Shown here piece by piece: positions 1-7,360 of a stretch of 64,000 nt of DNA. Origin of the DNA: Chryseobacterium sp. H1D6B (lineage in GTDB: Bacteria; Bacteroidota; Bacteroidia; Flavobacteriales; Weeksellaceae); contig NZ_JARXVJ010000001.1 of the NCBI RefSeq assembly GCF_029892445.1, positions 4,030,001-4,094,000 of the forward strand, read 5' to 3'. The translations under genes were made by a program, and so were the position numbers. How positions within the stretch are numbered: the first letter of the stretch is position 1; every line of letters begins with the position of its first letter. A model generated the notes under the pieces. It saw only the letters and a list, made by a program, of their open reading frames with translations. It had not been told where the DNA came from and did no database searches.

Positions 1-689
1 AGACATCCTATATCGTTAGGAATGCATACAAATATTTCCCTAAAGGCACTATTCATATTGTGTCTGTAGACAGTTTTTTTCATAAATCAAGACGAAACAT
101 TTTATACAAAGCAGACGGCTCTTATTTTTTGGCGGCTGATAACGGCATCCTGAGTCTCATTTTTTTTGATATCAAACCTGAAGCTGTTTATGAAATCACT
201 TTAAATAACAGATTCGATGATATTGTAAACTTTACGTCTACGGATGTTTTTGTCCCAGCAGCAGTGCATTTAGCCAACGGCGGGCTTCCAGAAGTCATCG
301 GTAGAAAAATAAAATCCTGCAAGGAACTTTTCTTTCCAAAACCTGTTTATAATGAGCCTGAAAAGATGATTATCGGCGAGGTGATGTACATTGATAATTT
401 CGGAAACATAATATCAAATATCAGTAAAGACCTGTTTGAAAGTACAGGCAAAGGATTCGAGAATTTTACGATTAAATTTAGAAACTTAAGCCTTTCAAAG
501 ATATTTTCAAGCCATACAGAAGTTGTTTCCGACTGGACAAGAGAGACAGAATTCCATGGGCAGTCTGCTGCAATCTTCAATGACAGCCAGCTTTTGGAGC
601 TCACAATCTATAAAGGAAGTAAAAAAAACGGCGCAAAAACTTTGTTTGGACTCAATGTAGGAGAGAATATTTACATTGAATTTTTCTAA
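1..689 (+). CDS. S-adenosyl-L-methionine hydroxide adenosyltransferase (SAM hydrolase) family, 5' partial
   Basis: This gene is cut by the left window edge. The frame is open from base 3 (TSYIVRNAYKYFPKGTIHIV), so the GTG at 60 is internal and not the start. The family (formerly DUF62) splits S-adenosyl-methionine into adenosine and methionine using water or hydroxide. The visible part includes the family-like segments around IHIVSVDSFFH, LAADNGILSLIF, and IDNFGNIISNI, the last matching the DxFGNxxTN core. About 229 residues are visible of the roughly 275 usual for the family. It is a cytoplasmic housekeeping-type enzyme with no obvious operon partner; the next gene has its own promoter-like box. 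Confidence 0.85.
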   Translation, partial: TSYIVRNAYKYFPKGTIHIVSVDSFFHKSRRNILYKADGSYFLAADNGILSLIFFDIKPEAVYEITLNNRFDDIVNFTSTDVFVPAAVHLANGGLPEVIGRKIKSCKELFFPKPVYNEPEKMIIGEVMYIDNFGNIISNISKDLFESTGKGFENFTIKFRNLSLSKIFSSHTEVVSDWTRETEFHGQSAAIFNDSQLLELTIYKGSKKNGAKTLFGLNVGENIYIEFF

Positions 690-724
690 AATTATATATT
701 TCATAAAAAAACCGATTTTTTTTA

Positions 725-732
725 TATATTTG
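725..732 (+). promoter_or_regulatory. Bacteroidetes -7 box (TATATTTG) before the E2 gene
   Basis: TATATTTG matches TAnnTTTG exactly and lies 20 bases before the ATG at 753. No good -33 TTG is visible. Confidence 0.45.
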
Positions 733-752
733 TCAAAATCTAAAAATTAAAA

Positions 753-2057
753 ATGGCAGAGTACAAATTATTGCTTCCTTCCATGGGAGAAGGTGTTATG
801 GAAGCTACAATTATCACTTGGTTATTCAATGAAGGTGATACCGTAAAAGAAGATGATTCCGTAGTTGAAATTGCAACAGATAAGGTAGATTCAGACGTTC
901 CGACACCAGTTTCGGGAAAAATTGTAAAAATCTTAAAGCAAAAAGACGAAGTTGCGAAAGTTGGCGAAGCCATTGCTATTTTAGAAATTGAAGGAGAAAG
1001 CGGCTCTACAGCTTCGGAAGAAGTAAAAACAGAAACAGCTGCAGCTCCAGATACCGAAATATTAAAAACGATTGAAGAACCTTTAAAAACGGCTTCAAAC
1101 ACAGAATTTTCAGGAGATATTTATTTATCACCTCTTGTAAAATCTATTGCTCAGCAGGAAAACATTTCTGAATCTGAACTTAAAACCATCAAAGGAAGCG
1201 GTTTAGAAGGAAGAATCACAAAAGAAGATATTTTAGCTTACGTTTCCAACAGAGGAAACCAGCCTCAAACTACACAAGTACAGCAGGCAGTAACACCTCA
1301 GGCAGCAGTTTCAGCTCCTGTGATTGCCAAGCCTATTTCCGTAGCAGCAGGTGACGAGATCATTCCTATGGACAGAATGAGAAAGATCATCGCTGAAAAC
1401 ATGGTAAAAGCAAAACATATTGCACCGCACGTTACTTCTTTCATAGAAACAGACGTTACCAATGTTGTTAAATGGAGAAATAAACATAAAGATATATTCG
1501 AAAAACGTGAAGGTGAAAAACTGACTTTCATGCCGATTTTCGTAAAAGCAATCGTAAAAGCGATTCAGGATTATCCAATGATCAATGTTTCTGTAAATGG
1601 TGACAACATCATTAAAAAGAAAAACATCAATATTGGAATGGCAACAGCCCTTCCAGACGGAAATCTTATTGTTCCTGTAATCAAGAATGCAGACCAGCTT
1701 TCTCTTTCAGGACTAGCAAAAGCGATCAACGATTTAGCTTACAGAGCCAGAAACAAAAAATTAAGACCTGAAGATACTCAGGGAGCAACCTATACTATTT
1801 CTAACGTAGGAAGCTTTGGAAACCTGATGGGAACTCCTATCATTCCACAGCCTCAGGTAGCAATTTTAGCAATTGGAGCAATCGTGAAAAAACCTGCAGT
1901 GCTGGAAACTAAAGACGGTGACGTAATTGCGATCCGCCAGCTCATGTTCATGTCTCACTCTTACGACCACAGAGTTGTAGACGGATCTCTGGGAGGAATG
2001 TTCTTGAAACATGTTCATGACTACCTTCAGAACTGGGATATGAATACTGAGGTATAA
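753..2057 (+). CDS. Dihydrolipoamide acyltransferase (E2) of a 2-oxoacid dehydrogenase complex
   Basis: The 434-residue protein carries acyl groups on a lipoyl lysine and transfers them to CoA. Domains in order: a lipoyl domain (residues 3-78, lipoyl lysine K44 in ATDKVDS), an Ala/Thr-rich linker, a peripheral E3-binding domain (about 123-163, LSPLVKSIAQ), a second linker, and the catalytic chloramphenicol-acetyltransferase-like domain (about 200-430) with the active-site His406 in SYDHRVVDG. The lipoyl domain (MAEYKLLLPSMGEGVMEATI) resembles branched-chain 2-oxoacid or pyruvate E2 proteins of Bacteroidetes more than succinyl E2. No E1 or E3 gene is adjacent, so the substrate cannot be settled here. 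The true 2-oxoglutarate E2 is a separate gene at 17302-18555. Confidence 0.9.
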   Translation: MAEYKLLLPSMGEGVMEATIITWLFNEGDTVKEDDSVVEIATDKVDSDVPTPVSGKIVKILKQKDEVAKVGEAIAILEIEGESGSTASEEVKTETAAAPDTEILKTIEEPLKTASNTEFSGDIYLSPLVKSIAQQENISESELKTIKGSGLEGRITKEDILAYVSNRGNQPQTTQVQQAVTPQAAVSAPVIAKPISVAAGDEIIPMDRMRKIIAENMVKAKHIAPHVTSFIETDVTNVVKWRNKHKDIFEKREGEKLTFMPIFVKAIVKAIQDYPMINVSVNGDNIIKKKNINIGMATALPDGNLIVPVIKNADQLSLSGLAKAINDLAYRARNKKLRPEDTQGATYTISNVGSFGNLMGTPIIPQPQVAILAIGAIVKKPAVLETKDGDVIAIRQLMFMSHSYDHRVVDGSLGGMFLKHVHDYLQNWDMNTEV

Positions 2058-2084
2058 ATAATGAGCAATCATTAATCCAAATAT

Positions 2085-2115
2085 AAACCTTCGAAATTTT
2101 CGGAGGTTTTTTATT
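2085..2115 (+). terminator. Intrinsic terminator after the E2 gene
   Basis: A hairpin (AACCTTCGAAA paired with TTTTCGGAGGTT, one bulge) is followed by a T-rich run, 28 bases after the E2 stop codon. Confidence 0.7.
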
Positions 2116-2168
2116 TTTAAAATATATTTAAATTTAATGCTAAATTTAAAACTTAGTATTTTACAGCT

Positions 2169-2176
2169 TACATTTG
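2169..2176 (+). promoter_or_regulatory. -7 box TACATTTG directly before the clc start
   Basis: TACATTTG fits TAnnTTTG exactly and ends only 4 bases before the ATG at 2181, so the mRNA would begin at or next to the start codon (leaderless). A -33 TTG is not evident. Confidence 0.45.
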
Positions 2177-2180
2177 AAAC

Positions 2181-3536
2181 ATGCATAGCCTATTGATCTC
2201 CATCCGAAAAGGATTAAAAAAATCATTTGACAACATCCGAAATGAACGCCTGAAGCTCAATCTGCTGCAGGCTATTCCCTTTTGGATCGGCTCAGTGATT
2301 ACCGGAGTTTTTGCAGTGATGTACGCTAAAATATTCGCATGGGGAGAAAAACTGCTGGAATTAACGCTTAACTGGCATTCCTGGATGATTTTCATTATCG
2401 CTCCCATCGGTTTTGTTCTTTCGTGGTGGCTTGTAAAAGAATTCGCCCCTTATGCCAAAGGAAGCGGAATCCCGCAGGTCATGGCCGCTGTAGAACTTGC
2501 CAATCCTAAAGAGCACCAAAAAATAAGAAGCCTGCTGAGCCTTAAAATCATATTCTTTAAAATCCTGTCCTCAACTATCTTGGTAATCGGAGGCGGAGCT
2601 GTCGGCCGTGAAGGTCCTACCATACAGATTGCCGGTTCCATTTTCAGAAAAGTAAATGAATACCTTCCCGAATGGTGGCCTAAGATCTCTAAAAAAAACA
2701 TGATCATGACCGGAGCAGCGGCCGGACTTGCAGCAGCTTTCAACACACCGCTTGGAGGAATTGTATTTGCCGTAGAAGAACTTTCAAAGACCCATATCAA
2801 TTATTTCAAAACAGCCCTTTTTACTGCGGTAATTATTGCAGGTTTAACTGCCCAGACGTTAGCCGGATCTTATTTGTATCTTGGATATCCAAAAACCAAT
2901 AATGTTTCTTTAATGGTGATGTTTCCAATCATTTTAGTGGCTGGAGTTTCAGGAATTCTGGCCAGCCAGCTTTCCGTAATGATGCTTAAAATGAACAGCT
3001 GGAAGAAGAAAAAGCTCAAAACAGACAGAGCTAATATTGCATTTCTTGTTTTCTCTGCTCTTATTATTGCCAGTACTGCTTACTTTATCAACAGAGAGAT
3101 TCTAGGTTCAGGAAAAGAAATCATGGAACGCGTACTCTTTACCTCCGATAAACATGAAGACTGGTATGTTCCTATTTTAAGGATGCTGGGTCCTGCCCTT
3201 TCTTTTACTTCGGGAGGTGCAGGAGGAATTTTTGCACCCGCTTTAAGTGCAGGAGCAAGTATCGGTTCTGTAATTTCCGGGGTTATTCATTTAACGCCTA
3301 ATGAAACCAATGTTGTTGTTCTGGCAGGAATGGTCGCTTTTCTTACAGGAATTACACGGGCTCCCTTTACATGCGCTATCATTGTCCTTGAAATGACCGA
3401 CAGACATTCTTTGATCTTCCATTTAATGCTTGCGGGAATGGTTTCTTCTATTACTTCCATTCTGGTAAGCCGGCATTCTCTTTATGATGTGATAAAGGTA
3501 AATTTTCTGGCAGAAATCAGAAATAAAAAAGAGTAA
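2181..3536 (+). CDS. ClC-family chloride channel or H+/Cl- exchanger
   Basis: This 451-residue multi-spanning inner-membrane protein has the three ClC selectivity-filter motifs in order: GSGIPQ (94-99), GREGP (142-146, external gating glutamate E144) and GGIFAP (about 348-353). A glutamate pair at 199-200 (AVEEL) sits where the internal proton glutamate of exchangers lies. Retaining both glutamate positions favours an H+/Cl- exchanger over a passive channel, but this is inference. There is no C-terminal CBS pair; the protein ends shortly after the last membrane segments. It is monocistronic, with a terminator upstream and the ribosomal operon promoter downstream. Confidence 0.92.
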   Translation: MHSLLISIRKGLKKSFDNIRNERLKLNLLQAIPFWIGSVITGVFAVMYAKIFAWGEKLLELTLNWHSWMIFIIAPIGFVLSWWLVKEFAPYAKGSGIPQVMAAVELANPKEHQKIRSLLSLKIIFFKILSSTILVIGGGAVGREGPTIQIAGSIFRKVNEYLPEWWPKISKKNMIMTGAAAGLAAAFNTPLGGIVFAVEELSKTHINYFKTALFTAVIIAGLTAQTLAGSYLYLGYPKTNNVSLMVMFPIILVAGVSGILASQLSVMMLKMNSWKKKKLKTDRANIAFLVFSALIIASTAYFINREILGSGKEIMERVLFTSDKHEDWYVPILRMLGPALSFTSGGAGGIFAPALSAGASIGSVISGVIHLTPNETNVVVLAGMVAFLTGITRAPFTCAIIVLEMTDRHSLIFHLMLAGMVSSITSILVSRHSLYDVIKVNFLAEIRNKKE

Positions 3537-3561
3537 TGTTCAAAATAAATACAGTTGTTTA

Positions 3562-3592
3562 TTGTGTATTACAAATAAAAACAATAATTTTG
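3562..3592 (+). promoter_or_regulatory. Promoter of the rpsF operon
   Basis: A -33 TTG (3562-3564) is separated by 20 bases from the -7 box TAATTTTG (3585-3592). This is the best match to the Bacteroidetes housekeeping promoter in the window, 34 bases before the rpsF ATG. Confidence 0.7.
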
Positions 3593-3626
3593 CACCTCGA
3601 AATAATTAACAAATTCATTTAACATT

Positions 3627-3971
3627 ATGAACAATTACGAAACTGTTTTCATTTTAACTCCCGTTCTATCTGATGCTCAGGTGGAGGAAGCAGTGAAAAA
3701 ATTTGAAGATCTTTTAAAAGAAAAGAACTGTGAAATCGTTGCTAAAGAAAACTGGGGATTAAAAAAACTAGCTTATCCGATCCAATTAAAAAAGAACGGA
3801 TTCTACACTTTAATCGAGTTTAAAGGAGAAGGAACTATCGTTGCTGACTTAGAATTAGCTTTCAAACGTGACGAAAGAGTGATCCGTTACCTTACTACGA
3901 AACTTGACAAGCACGCTATTGACTACGCTGTTACAAGAAGAACAAAAGTAAAAACAGCTAAGCTTAATTAA
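3627..3971 (+). CDS. rpsF: 30S ribosomal protein S6
   Basis: This 114-residue protein begins [21 protein letters not shown] and shows the single S6 alpha/beta fold through [10 protein letters not shown] and the conserved [11 protein letters not shown] segment near residues 84-94. S6 binds S18 on the platform of the small subunit. It is the first gene of the conserved rpsF-rpsR-rplI operon, 25 bases before rpsR. The 5' leader is about 30 bases and I saw no S6:S18-binding leader structure in it. Confidence 0.97.
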   Translation: MNNYETVFILTPVLSDAQVEEAVKKFEDLLKEKNCEIVAKENWGLKKLAYPIQLKKNGFYTLIEFKGEGTIVADLELAFKRDERVIRYLTTKLDKHAIDYAVTRRTKVKTAKLN

Positions 3972-3996
3972 TTAACCCCTTTAAACAAGACAAGAC

Positions 3997-4299
3997 ATGG
4001 CAATAGATGAAATGGCTAAACAAGCCTCAGCTGGAGGAGAATCAGAAGTAAAATTCCTTACTCCGCTTGATATCAATACAAAATCTGAAAAGAAATATTG
4101 TAGATTCAAAAAATTCGGAATTAAGCACGTTGATTACAAAGATGCTGATTTCTTATTACAATTCGTAAACGAGCAGGGTAAAATTTTACCAAGAAGATAC
4201 ACAGGTACTTCTTTAAAATACCAAAGAAAAGTTTCTGCTGCTATCAAAAGAGCAAGACACTTATCTTTAATGCCGTACGTAGCGGATCTTTTAAAATAA
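3997..4299 (+). CDS. rpsR: 30S ribosomal protein S18
   Basis: The 100-residue protein has an N-terminal extension ([16 protein letters not shown]), longer than in E. coli, followed by the S18 core: [17 protein letters not shown], then [17 protein letters not shown] and [14 protein letters not shown]. It partners S6 in the small subunit. It follows rpsF closely and precedes rplI, separated from it by a terminator-like hairpin. Confidence 0.97.
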   Translation: MAIDEMAKQASAGGESEVKFLTPLDINTKSEKKYCRFKKFGIKHVDYKDADFLLQFVNEQGKILPRRYTGTSLKYQRKVSAAIKRARHLSLMPYVADLLK

Positions 4300-4315
4300 G
4301 ACAAAACAAAATAAT

Positions 4316-4344
4316 AAAAGAAGGAGGTCCGCCTTCTTCTTTTG
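4316..4344 (+). terminator. Hairpin between rpsR and rplI (terminator or attenuator)
   Basis: AAGAAGG pairs with CCTTCTT around a 7-base loop and is followed by a short T-rich stretch. It lies 17 bases after rpsR inside a normally co-transcribed operon, so partial termination or an RNA-processing role is more likely than a full stop. Confidence 0.5.
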
Positions 4345-4414
4345 TTGCTGAATAAATTATTTAATTCTAACTTGATTTAGAGTCACATCTAAAATCTAAA
4401 AAAGGACAACAACA

Positions 4415-4927
4415 ATGCAAATTATCCTAAAAAAAGACGTAGAAAACTTAGGTCTTGAATTCGATACAGTAAACGTAAAGCCAGGTTACGCTAGAAACTT
4501 TTTAATTCCTCAAGGAATTGCTCTTTTAGCTACCCCAAAAAACAAAGCAGCTTTAGAAGCTACTCTAGAGGCTAGAAAAGAAGAAGAAGCTAAATTAATC
4601 GCTGCTGCTAACGCTGTAGTTGAGCAATTGAAGAAAACTTCTATCACTATTCCTGCAAAAGTAGGTTCTGGTGACAAATTATTCGGATCTATCAACAATG
4701 CTGATCTTGTAGCAGCTCTTGCTAAAGCTGGTGTTGCAGTAGAGAAGAAATACATCAAAATTCCAGGAAATACTATTAAGAGAACTGGTAAAGTAACTGC
4801 AATTATCAGATTACACAGAAATGTTGAGTACAATTTCGAATTCGACATTGTATCTGATGCACCTCCAGCTCCGGCAGCTCCGGCTCCTGCTAAAAAAGCA
4901 GAAGTTAAAACTGAAGAAGAAGCTTAA
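4415..4927 (+). CDS. rplI: 50S ribosomal protein L9
   Basis: The 170-residue protein starts MQIILKKDVENLGLEFDTV with the N-terminal RNA-binding domain (VKPGYARNFLIPQGIALLAT), the connecting helix (AALEATLEARKEEEAKL) and the C-terminal domain (GSGDKLFGSINNADLVAAL, then KRTGKVTAIIRLHRNVE). It ends with a low-complexity Ala/Pro/Lys tail of about 20 residues, an extension beyond the usual L9 length of about 150. It is the last gene of the ribosomal operon. Its original terminator is split by the insertion sequence that starts about 38 bases downstream. Confidence 0.97.
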   Translation: MQIILKKDVENLGLEFDTVNVKPGYARNFLIPQGIALLATPKNKAALEATLEARKEEEAKLIAAANAVVEQLKKTSITIPAKVGSGDKLFGSINNADLVAALAKAGVAVEKKYIKIPGNTIKRTGKVTAIIRLHRNVEYNFEFDIVSDAPPAPAAPAPAKKAEVKTEEEA

Positions 4928-4952
4928 TCTTAAGAGAATTTTCTCAAAATAT

Positions 4953-4963
4953 AAAACCACTTC
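4953..4963 (+). terminator. rplI: Left half of the disrupted rplI terminator
   Basis: AAAACCACTTC here is the exact complement of GAAGTGGTTTT at 6397-6407. Removing the insertion sequence and one copy of the CCT duplication restores an 11-bp perfect hairpin with loop CTT followed by T residues. Confidence 0.8.
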
Positions 4964-4965
4964 CT
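4963..4965 (+). repeat. Target-site duplication CCT, left copy
   Basis: CCT is repeated at 6393-6395 on the other side of the element. A 4-base reading (CCTT) is also possible. Three to five bases is normal for the IS3 family. Confidence 0.65.
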
Positions 4966-4991
4966 TAGACTGCCCCCAAAAAGTTAGACAC
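4966..4991 (+). repeat. Left inverted repeat of the insertion sequence
   Basis: It matches the right end at about 22 of 26 positions. Its inner part also forms the 5' arm of the hairpin at 4971-5009. Confidence 0.8.
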
Positions 4992-5009
4992 TTTTTAGGG
5001 GCATTTTTT
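4971..5009 (+). terminator. Terminator-like hairpin at the left end of the insertion sequence
   Basis: Bases 4971-4983 pair with 4991-5003 (13 positions, one C/A mismatch) around the loop TTAGACA, followed by six T residues at 5004-5009. The orfA ATG begins at the very next base. It should stop transcription entering from rplI and so both shields the transposase and replaces the broken rplI terminator; that role is inferred. Confidence 0.65.
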
Positions 5010-5534
5010 ATGGGAAGATCAAAATATAGTTTAGAATTTAAAGTTGCTTGTGTTGATAAGATTTTACAGTACAATCATTCTATTTCATCACTTTCTAATG
5101 AATTAGGAGTTAATAAGTCCTTGTTGAAACAATGGGTTAAATACTATGTTCAATATGGATCTAAGGGGCTTGTTCGTACCAATAATAGAATTTACGATGT
5201 CAAGTTTAAGCTGAAAGTTCTACAATCCATATCAAGGAACTCTCTTTCTGTTAAACAGGCATGTTTAAAGTTTAATATAGGTGCGGAATCCAGTGTTTTA
5301 AATTGGCAGAATGCATATGAAAAAAGTGGTATTTTAGGGTTAGAAAATAAACCTAGAGGAAGACCTAAAATAATGAGCACCAATAAAGATCGAAAAAAGA
5401 AATCAGATAAAGTTTTAACAAGAGAGCAAGAACTTTTACTTGAAAATGAAAGATTACGTGCTGAGATTGCTTATCTAAAAAAGTTAGACGCCTTAACACT
5501 AGCCAGCAAAAAGCAAAAGCCATCGAAGAGTTAA
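5010..5534 (+). CDS. IS150-type transposase subunit A (helix-turn-helix protein)
   Basis: This 174-residue protein begins MGRSKYSLEFKVACVDKIL. It has two helix-turn-helix units typical of IS150 OrfA (about residues 6-55 and 65-115; SISSLSNELGVNKSLLKQW and SVKQACLKFNIGAESSVL), a basic stretch, and a C-terminal leucine-zipper-like helix (LTREQELLLENERLRAEIAYLKKL). It binds the element ends and regulates transposition. The start at 5010 abuts the hairpin T-run and has no Shine-Dalgarno site. The upstream frame is open but crosses the element end, so it is not coding. Its 3' end overlaps orfB and holds the A AAA AAG slip site at 5477-5483. Confidence 0.88.
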   Translation: MGRSKYSLEFKVACVDKILQYNHSISSLSNELGVNKSLLKQWVKYYVQYGSKGLVRTNNRIYDVKFKLKVLQSISRNSLSVKQACLKFNIGAESSVLNWQNAYEKSGILGLENKPRGRPKIMSTNKDRKKKSDKVLTREQELLLENERLRAEIAYLKKLDALTLASKKQKPSKS

Positions 5535-5537
5535 GGC
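5477..5537 (+). promoter_or_regulatory. Programmed -1 ribosomal frameshift signal of the IS
   Basis: The heptamer A AAA AAG (5477-5483, in the orfA frame) is followed after six bases by a perfect 8-bp stem, GCCTTAAC (5490-5497) with GTTAAGGC (5530-5537). The orfA stop codon lies in the 3' arm. A shift of -1 joins orfA directly to orfB, continuing KVRRLNTSQQKAKAIEEL. Confidence 0.8.
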
Positions 5538-6364
5538 AAGACCACAACTTAGCAGTATTGCTGAATTGTTCAGGTATGGCAAAAAGTAGTTTTTATTATT
5601 ATCTTTCTGGTGGTAAGGCAGAAGATAAATATGGTAAGATTAAAAGTTTAATACAATTAATTTATCAGAAGCATAAAGGAAGATTTGGATATAGAAGAAT
5701 AACACTTGAACTAAAAAGACAGGGTGTCATTATCAATCATAAGACAGTTTTAAGATTAATGAAAGACTTGGGATTAAAAAGCTTAATTCGGGTGAAAAAA
5801 TATAAATCTTATCGTGGGGAGCAGGGCAAAATAGCACCCAATATTCTTGAAAGGAACTTTAAGACGAGCCATCCAAACCAAAAATGGGTTACTGATATTA
5901 CAGAATTCAACATTGCTGGGAATAAGCTATATCTGTCTCCTATCATCGACTTATTTAACGGAGAGGTGATAAGCTATGAGCTTTCAGAAAGACCTGTCTT
6001 TGCACAAATTATTAATATGCTGAAAAAGAGTTTTAGGAAAATAAAGAATTTACAGAACCTGATTCTACATTCAGACCAAGGATGGCAGTATCAAATGAAG
6101 GCTTATCAAAATATTTTAAAACAAAAAGGAATTATCCAAAGTATGTCCAGAAAAGGAAATTGCCTGGATAATGCCGTAATAGAGAATTTCTTTGGAACAC
6201 TAAAATCCGAAATGTTTTATCTGAAGAAATTTAGGTCAATACAGGAATTAAAAGAAGAAATCCATCAATATATTAACTATTATAATAATGACAGAATAAG
6301 ACTTAATTTAAAAGGAAAGAGTCCGATTGAATATCGAACTCTTTATTATCAAAAGATTATTTAA
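5483..6364 (+). CDS. IS150-type transposase subunit B (DDE integrase), made as OrfAB fusion
   Basis: This is the catalytic half of the transposase. Read in the -1 frame from the slip site it runs VRRLNTSQQKAKAIEELRQD, then MAKSSFYYYL, the HTH_21 region (HKGRFGYRRITLELKRQG) and the rve integrase core. The DDE residues are visible as D in KWVTDITEF, D in LHSDQGWQYQ and E in AVIENFFGTLKSE. The frame is open only from 5465, after a TGA at 5462, and has no good independent ATG before 5576, which supports synthesis by frameshifting. A TTG at 5558 could start a separate OrfB. It catalyses strand transfer during copy-out/paste-in transposition. Confidence 0.88.
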   Translation, partial: VRRLNTSQQKAKAIEELRQDHNLAVLLNCSGMAKSSFYYYLSGGKAEDKYGKIKSLIQLIYQKHKGRFGYRRITLELKRQGVIINHKTVLRLMKDLGLKSLIRVKKYKSYRGEQGKIAPNILERNFKTSHPNQKWVTDITEFNIAGNKLYLSPIIDLFNGEVISYELSERPVFAQIINMLKKSFRKIKNLQNLILHSDQGWQYQMKAYQNILKQKGIIQSMSRKGNCLDNAVIENFFGTLKSEMFYLKKFRSIQELKEEIHQYINYYNNDRIRLNLKGKSPIEYRTLYYQKII

Positions 6365-6366
6365 TT

Positions 6367-6392
6367 TTGTCTAAACTTTTGGGTGCACTCTA
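6367..6392 (-). repeat. Right inverted repeat of the insertion sequence
   Basis: Read on the reverse strand it begins TAGAGTGCACCCAAAAGT and matches the left end at about 22 of 26 positions. Confidence 0.8.
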
Positions 6393-6395
6393 CCT
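6393..6395 (+). repeat. Target-site duplication CCT, right copy
   Basis: It matches 4963-4965 across the element. Confidence 0.65.
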
Positions 6396-6396
6396 T

Positions 6397-6410
6397 GAAG
6401 TGGTTTTTTT
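6397..6410 (+). terminator. rplI: Right half of the disrupted rplI terminator
   Basis: GAAGTGG followed by seven T residues is the 3' arm and T-run that once paired with 4953-4963. The original hairpin would have served both rplI and the convergent AraC gene. Confidence 0.75.
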
Positions 6411-6422
6411 GTTTTTAAATAT

Positions 6423-7223
6423 CTATTTTTCTTTTAAACGCTGTTCATATTCACTTGGAGGAATCCCGATCACTTTCTTGAAAATAGTACTGAAAGACGA
6501 CAGGCTGTTATACCCTACCATCATGGCGATCTCGTACATATTATATTTTCCTTCCAGCATTAACTCTAATGAACGTGTAATTCTCAGAGCACGGAGAAAA
6601 CGGATGTAATTCATCCCTAAGATCTCTTTAAACTTTCTGGATAGAGTTCTTGTACTCATCCCGAATTCCTTGGCTGTAGATTCAATGGGAAGGTTCTTTT
6701 CAAGGTTAGCATGGATGTATTTTGCGACCTTCAATAATGTTTCATCTTTCGGGAAAGGATGCTGCACAGGAAATGCCAGTTTTTTATCTCTTTTCTCCGG
6801 CAGAATTCCTTTTAATGCTTTGAGGAAATAATAATTAGCTCCGTCATTTTTTGTGATTTTCCCATCCCATTCTTTGGTATATAAAATCATTTCACGAAGC
6901 AGATGGCTCACAGAATAGATATTAATTTCATCAAAAAAGTCATTTTCACCCTCTTCTTTTTTAAAATAAAAATTATACAGATCAACCTTTGGACTTGACG
7001 TCAAAATATAATGCGGAATTCCTGCAGGGATCCACATAAAGCATCTTGCAGGAAGATACCAGTGTTTAAATTCAGTGAAAATATGGACAATACCGCCTTC
7101 TGCGTACACCAGCTGGGCAGAACCATGGTTGTGCTTTTCAGTTTTAATATTTCCTGTAAGCACATGGTATACATAAATCTCTGCATCTTCTTCTTCTACG
7201 GCTTTAAAATGACTGTCATTCAT
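6423..7223 (-). CDS. AraC-family transcriptional regulator
   Basis: The 266-residue protein has an N-terminal cupin-like sensing region (about 10-150, with HNHGSAQLVYAEGG and WIPAGIPHYI) and a C-terminal AraC DNA-binding domain with two helix-turn-helix units (about 175-262; PIESTAKEFGMSTRTLSRKF and YEIAMMVGYNSLSSFSTIFK). It is transcribed away from the TolC/HlyD/MFS export genes, the usual arrangement for a local regulator, so it probably controls them in response to a small ligand. The ligand is unknown. Its 3' end faces the insertion sequence that broke the shared terminator. Confidence 0.9.
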   Translation of the reverse strand: MNDSHFKAVEEEDAEIYVYHVLTGNIKTEKHNHGSAQLVYAEGGIVHIFTEFKHWYLPARCFMWIPAGIPHYILTSSPKVDLYNFYFKKEEGENDFFDEINIYSVSHLLREMILYTKEWDGKITKNDGANYYFLKALKGILPEKRDKKLAFPVQHPFPKDETLLKVAKYIHANLEKNLPIESTAKEFGMSTRTLSRKFKEILGMNYIRFLRALRITRSLELMLEGKYNMYEIAMMVGYNSLSSFSTIFKKVIGIPPSEYEQRLKEK

Positions 7224-7311
7224 GGAATAAATCTAGGTAAAAAATTTCAATTTGGCGTAAATGAACAAATCTTTTTCTTGTTTCACAAATCAGGTCCCTT
7301 GGTCTGCAACG

Positions 7312-7319
7312 TAACTTTG
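7312..7319 (+). promoter_or_regulatory. -7 box TAACTTTG before the export operon
   Basis: An exact TAnnTTTG match lies 41 bases before the TolC-like gene start in the divergent AraC/efflux intergenic region. No clear -33 TTG is at the right spacing, which would suit an activator-dependent promoter. Confidence 0.45.
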
Positions 7320-7360
7320 CAGGATCAAAATCAATTTAGCAAAAAACCTTTAATTTATTT

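Larger units (their letters stand above)
4966..6392 (+). mobile_element. IS150-type insertion sequence (IS3 family), about 1.43 kb, apparently intact
   Basis: Imperfect 26-bp inverted repeats bound the element: TAGACTGCCCCCAAAAAG at 4966 and, on the reverse strand from 6392, TAGAGTGCACCCAAAAGT. Inside are orfA (two helix-turn-helix units) and orfB (rve/DDE integrase) in overlapping frames joined by a -1 slippery site. It lies between CCT duplications in the loop of the rplI terminator. No internal stop or frame damage was seen beyond the programmed shift, so it may be active. Only one copy is in this window. Confidence 0.9.

Noticed and set aside
60..62. GTG as the start of the SAM hydroxide adenosyltransferase
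   Set aside because: The frame is open back to the window edge and the upstream residues match the family, so the gene is truncated by the window and not started here.
4821..5009. N-terminal extension of the IS OrfA upstream of 5010
   Set aside because: It would run through the element's inverted repeat and into rplI; the protein similarity begins at the ATG at 5010.
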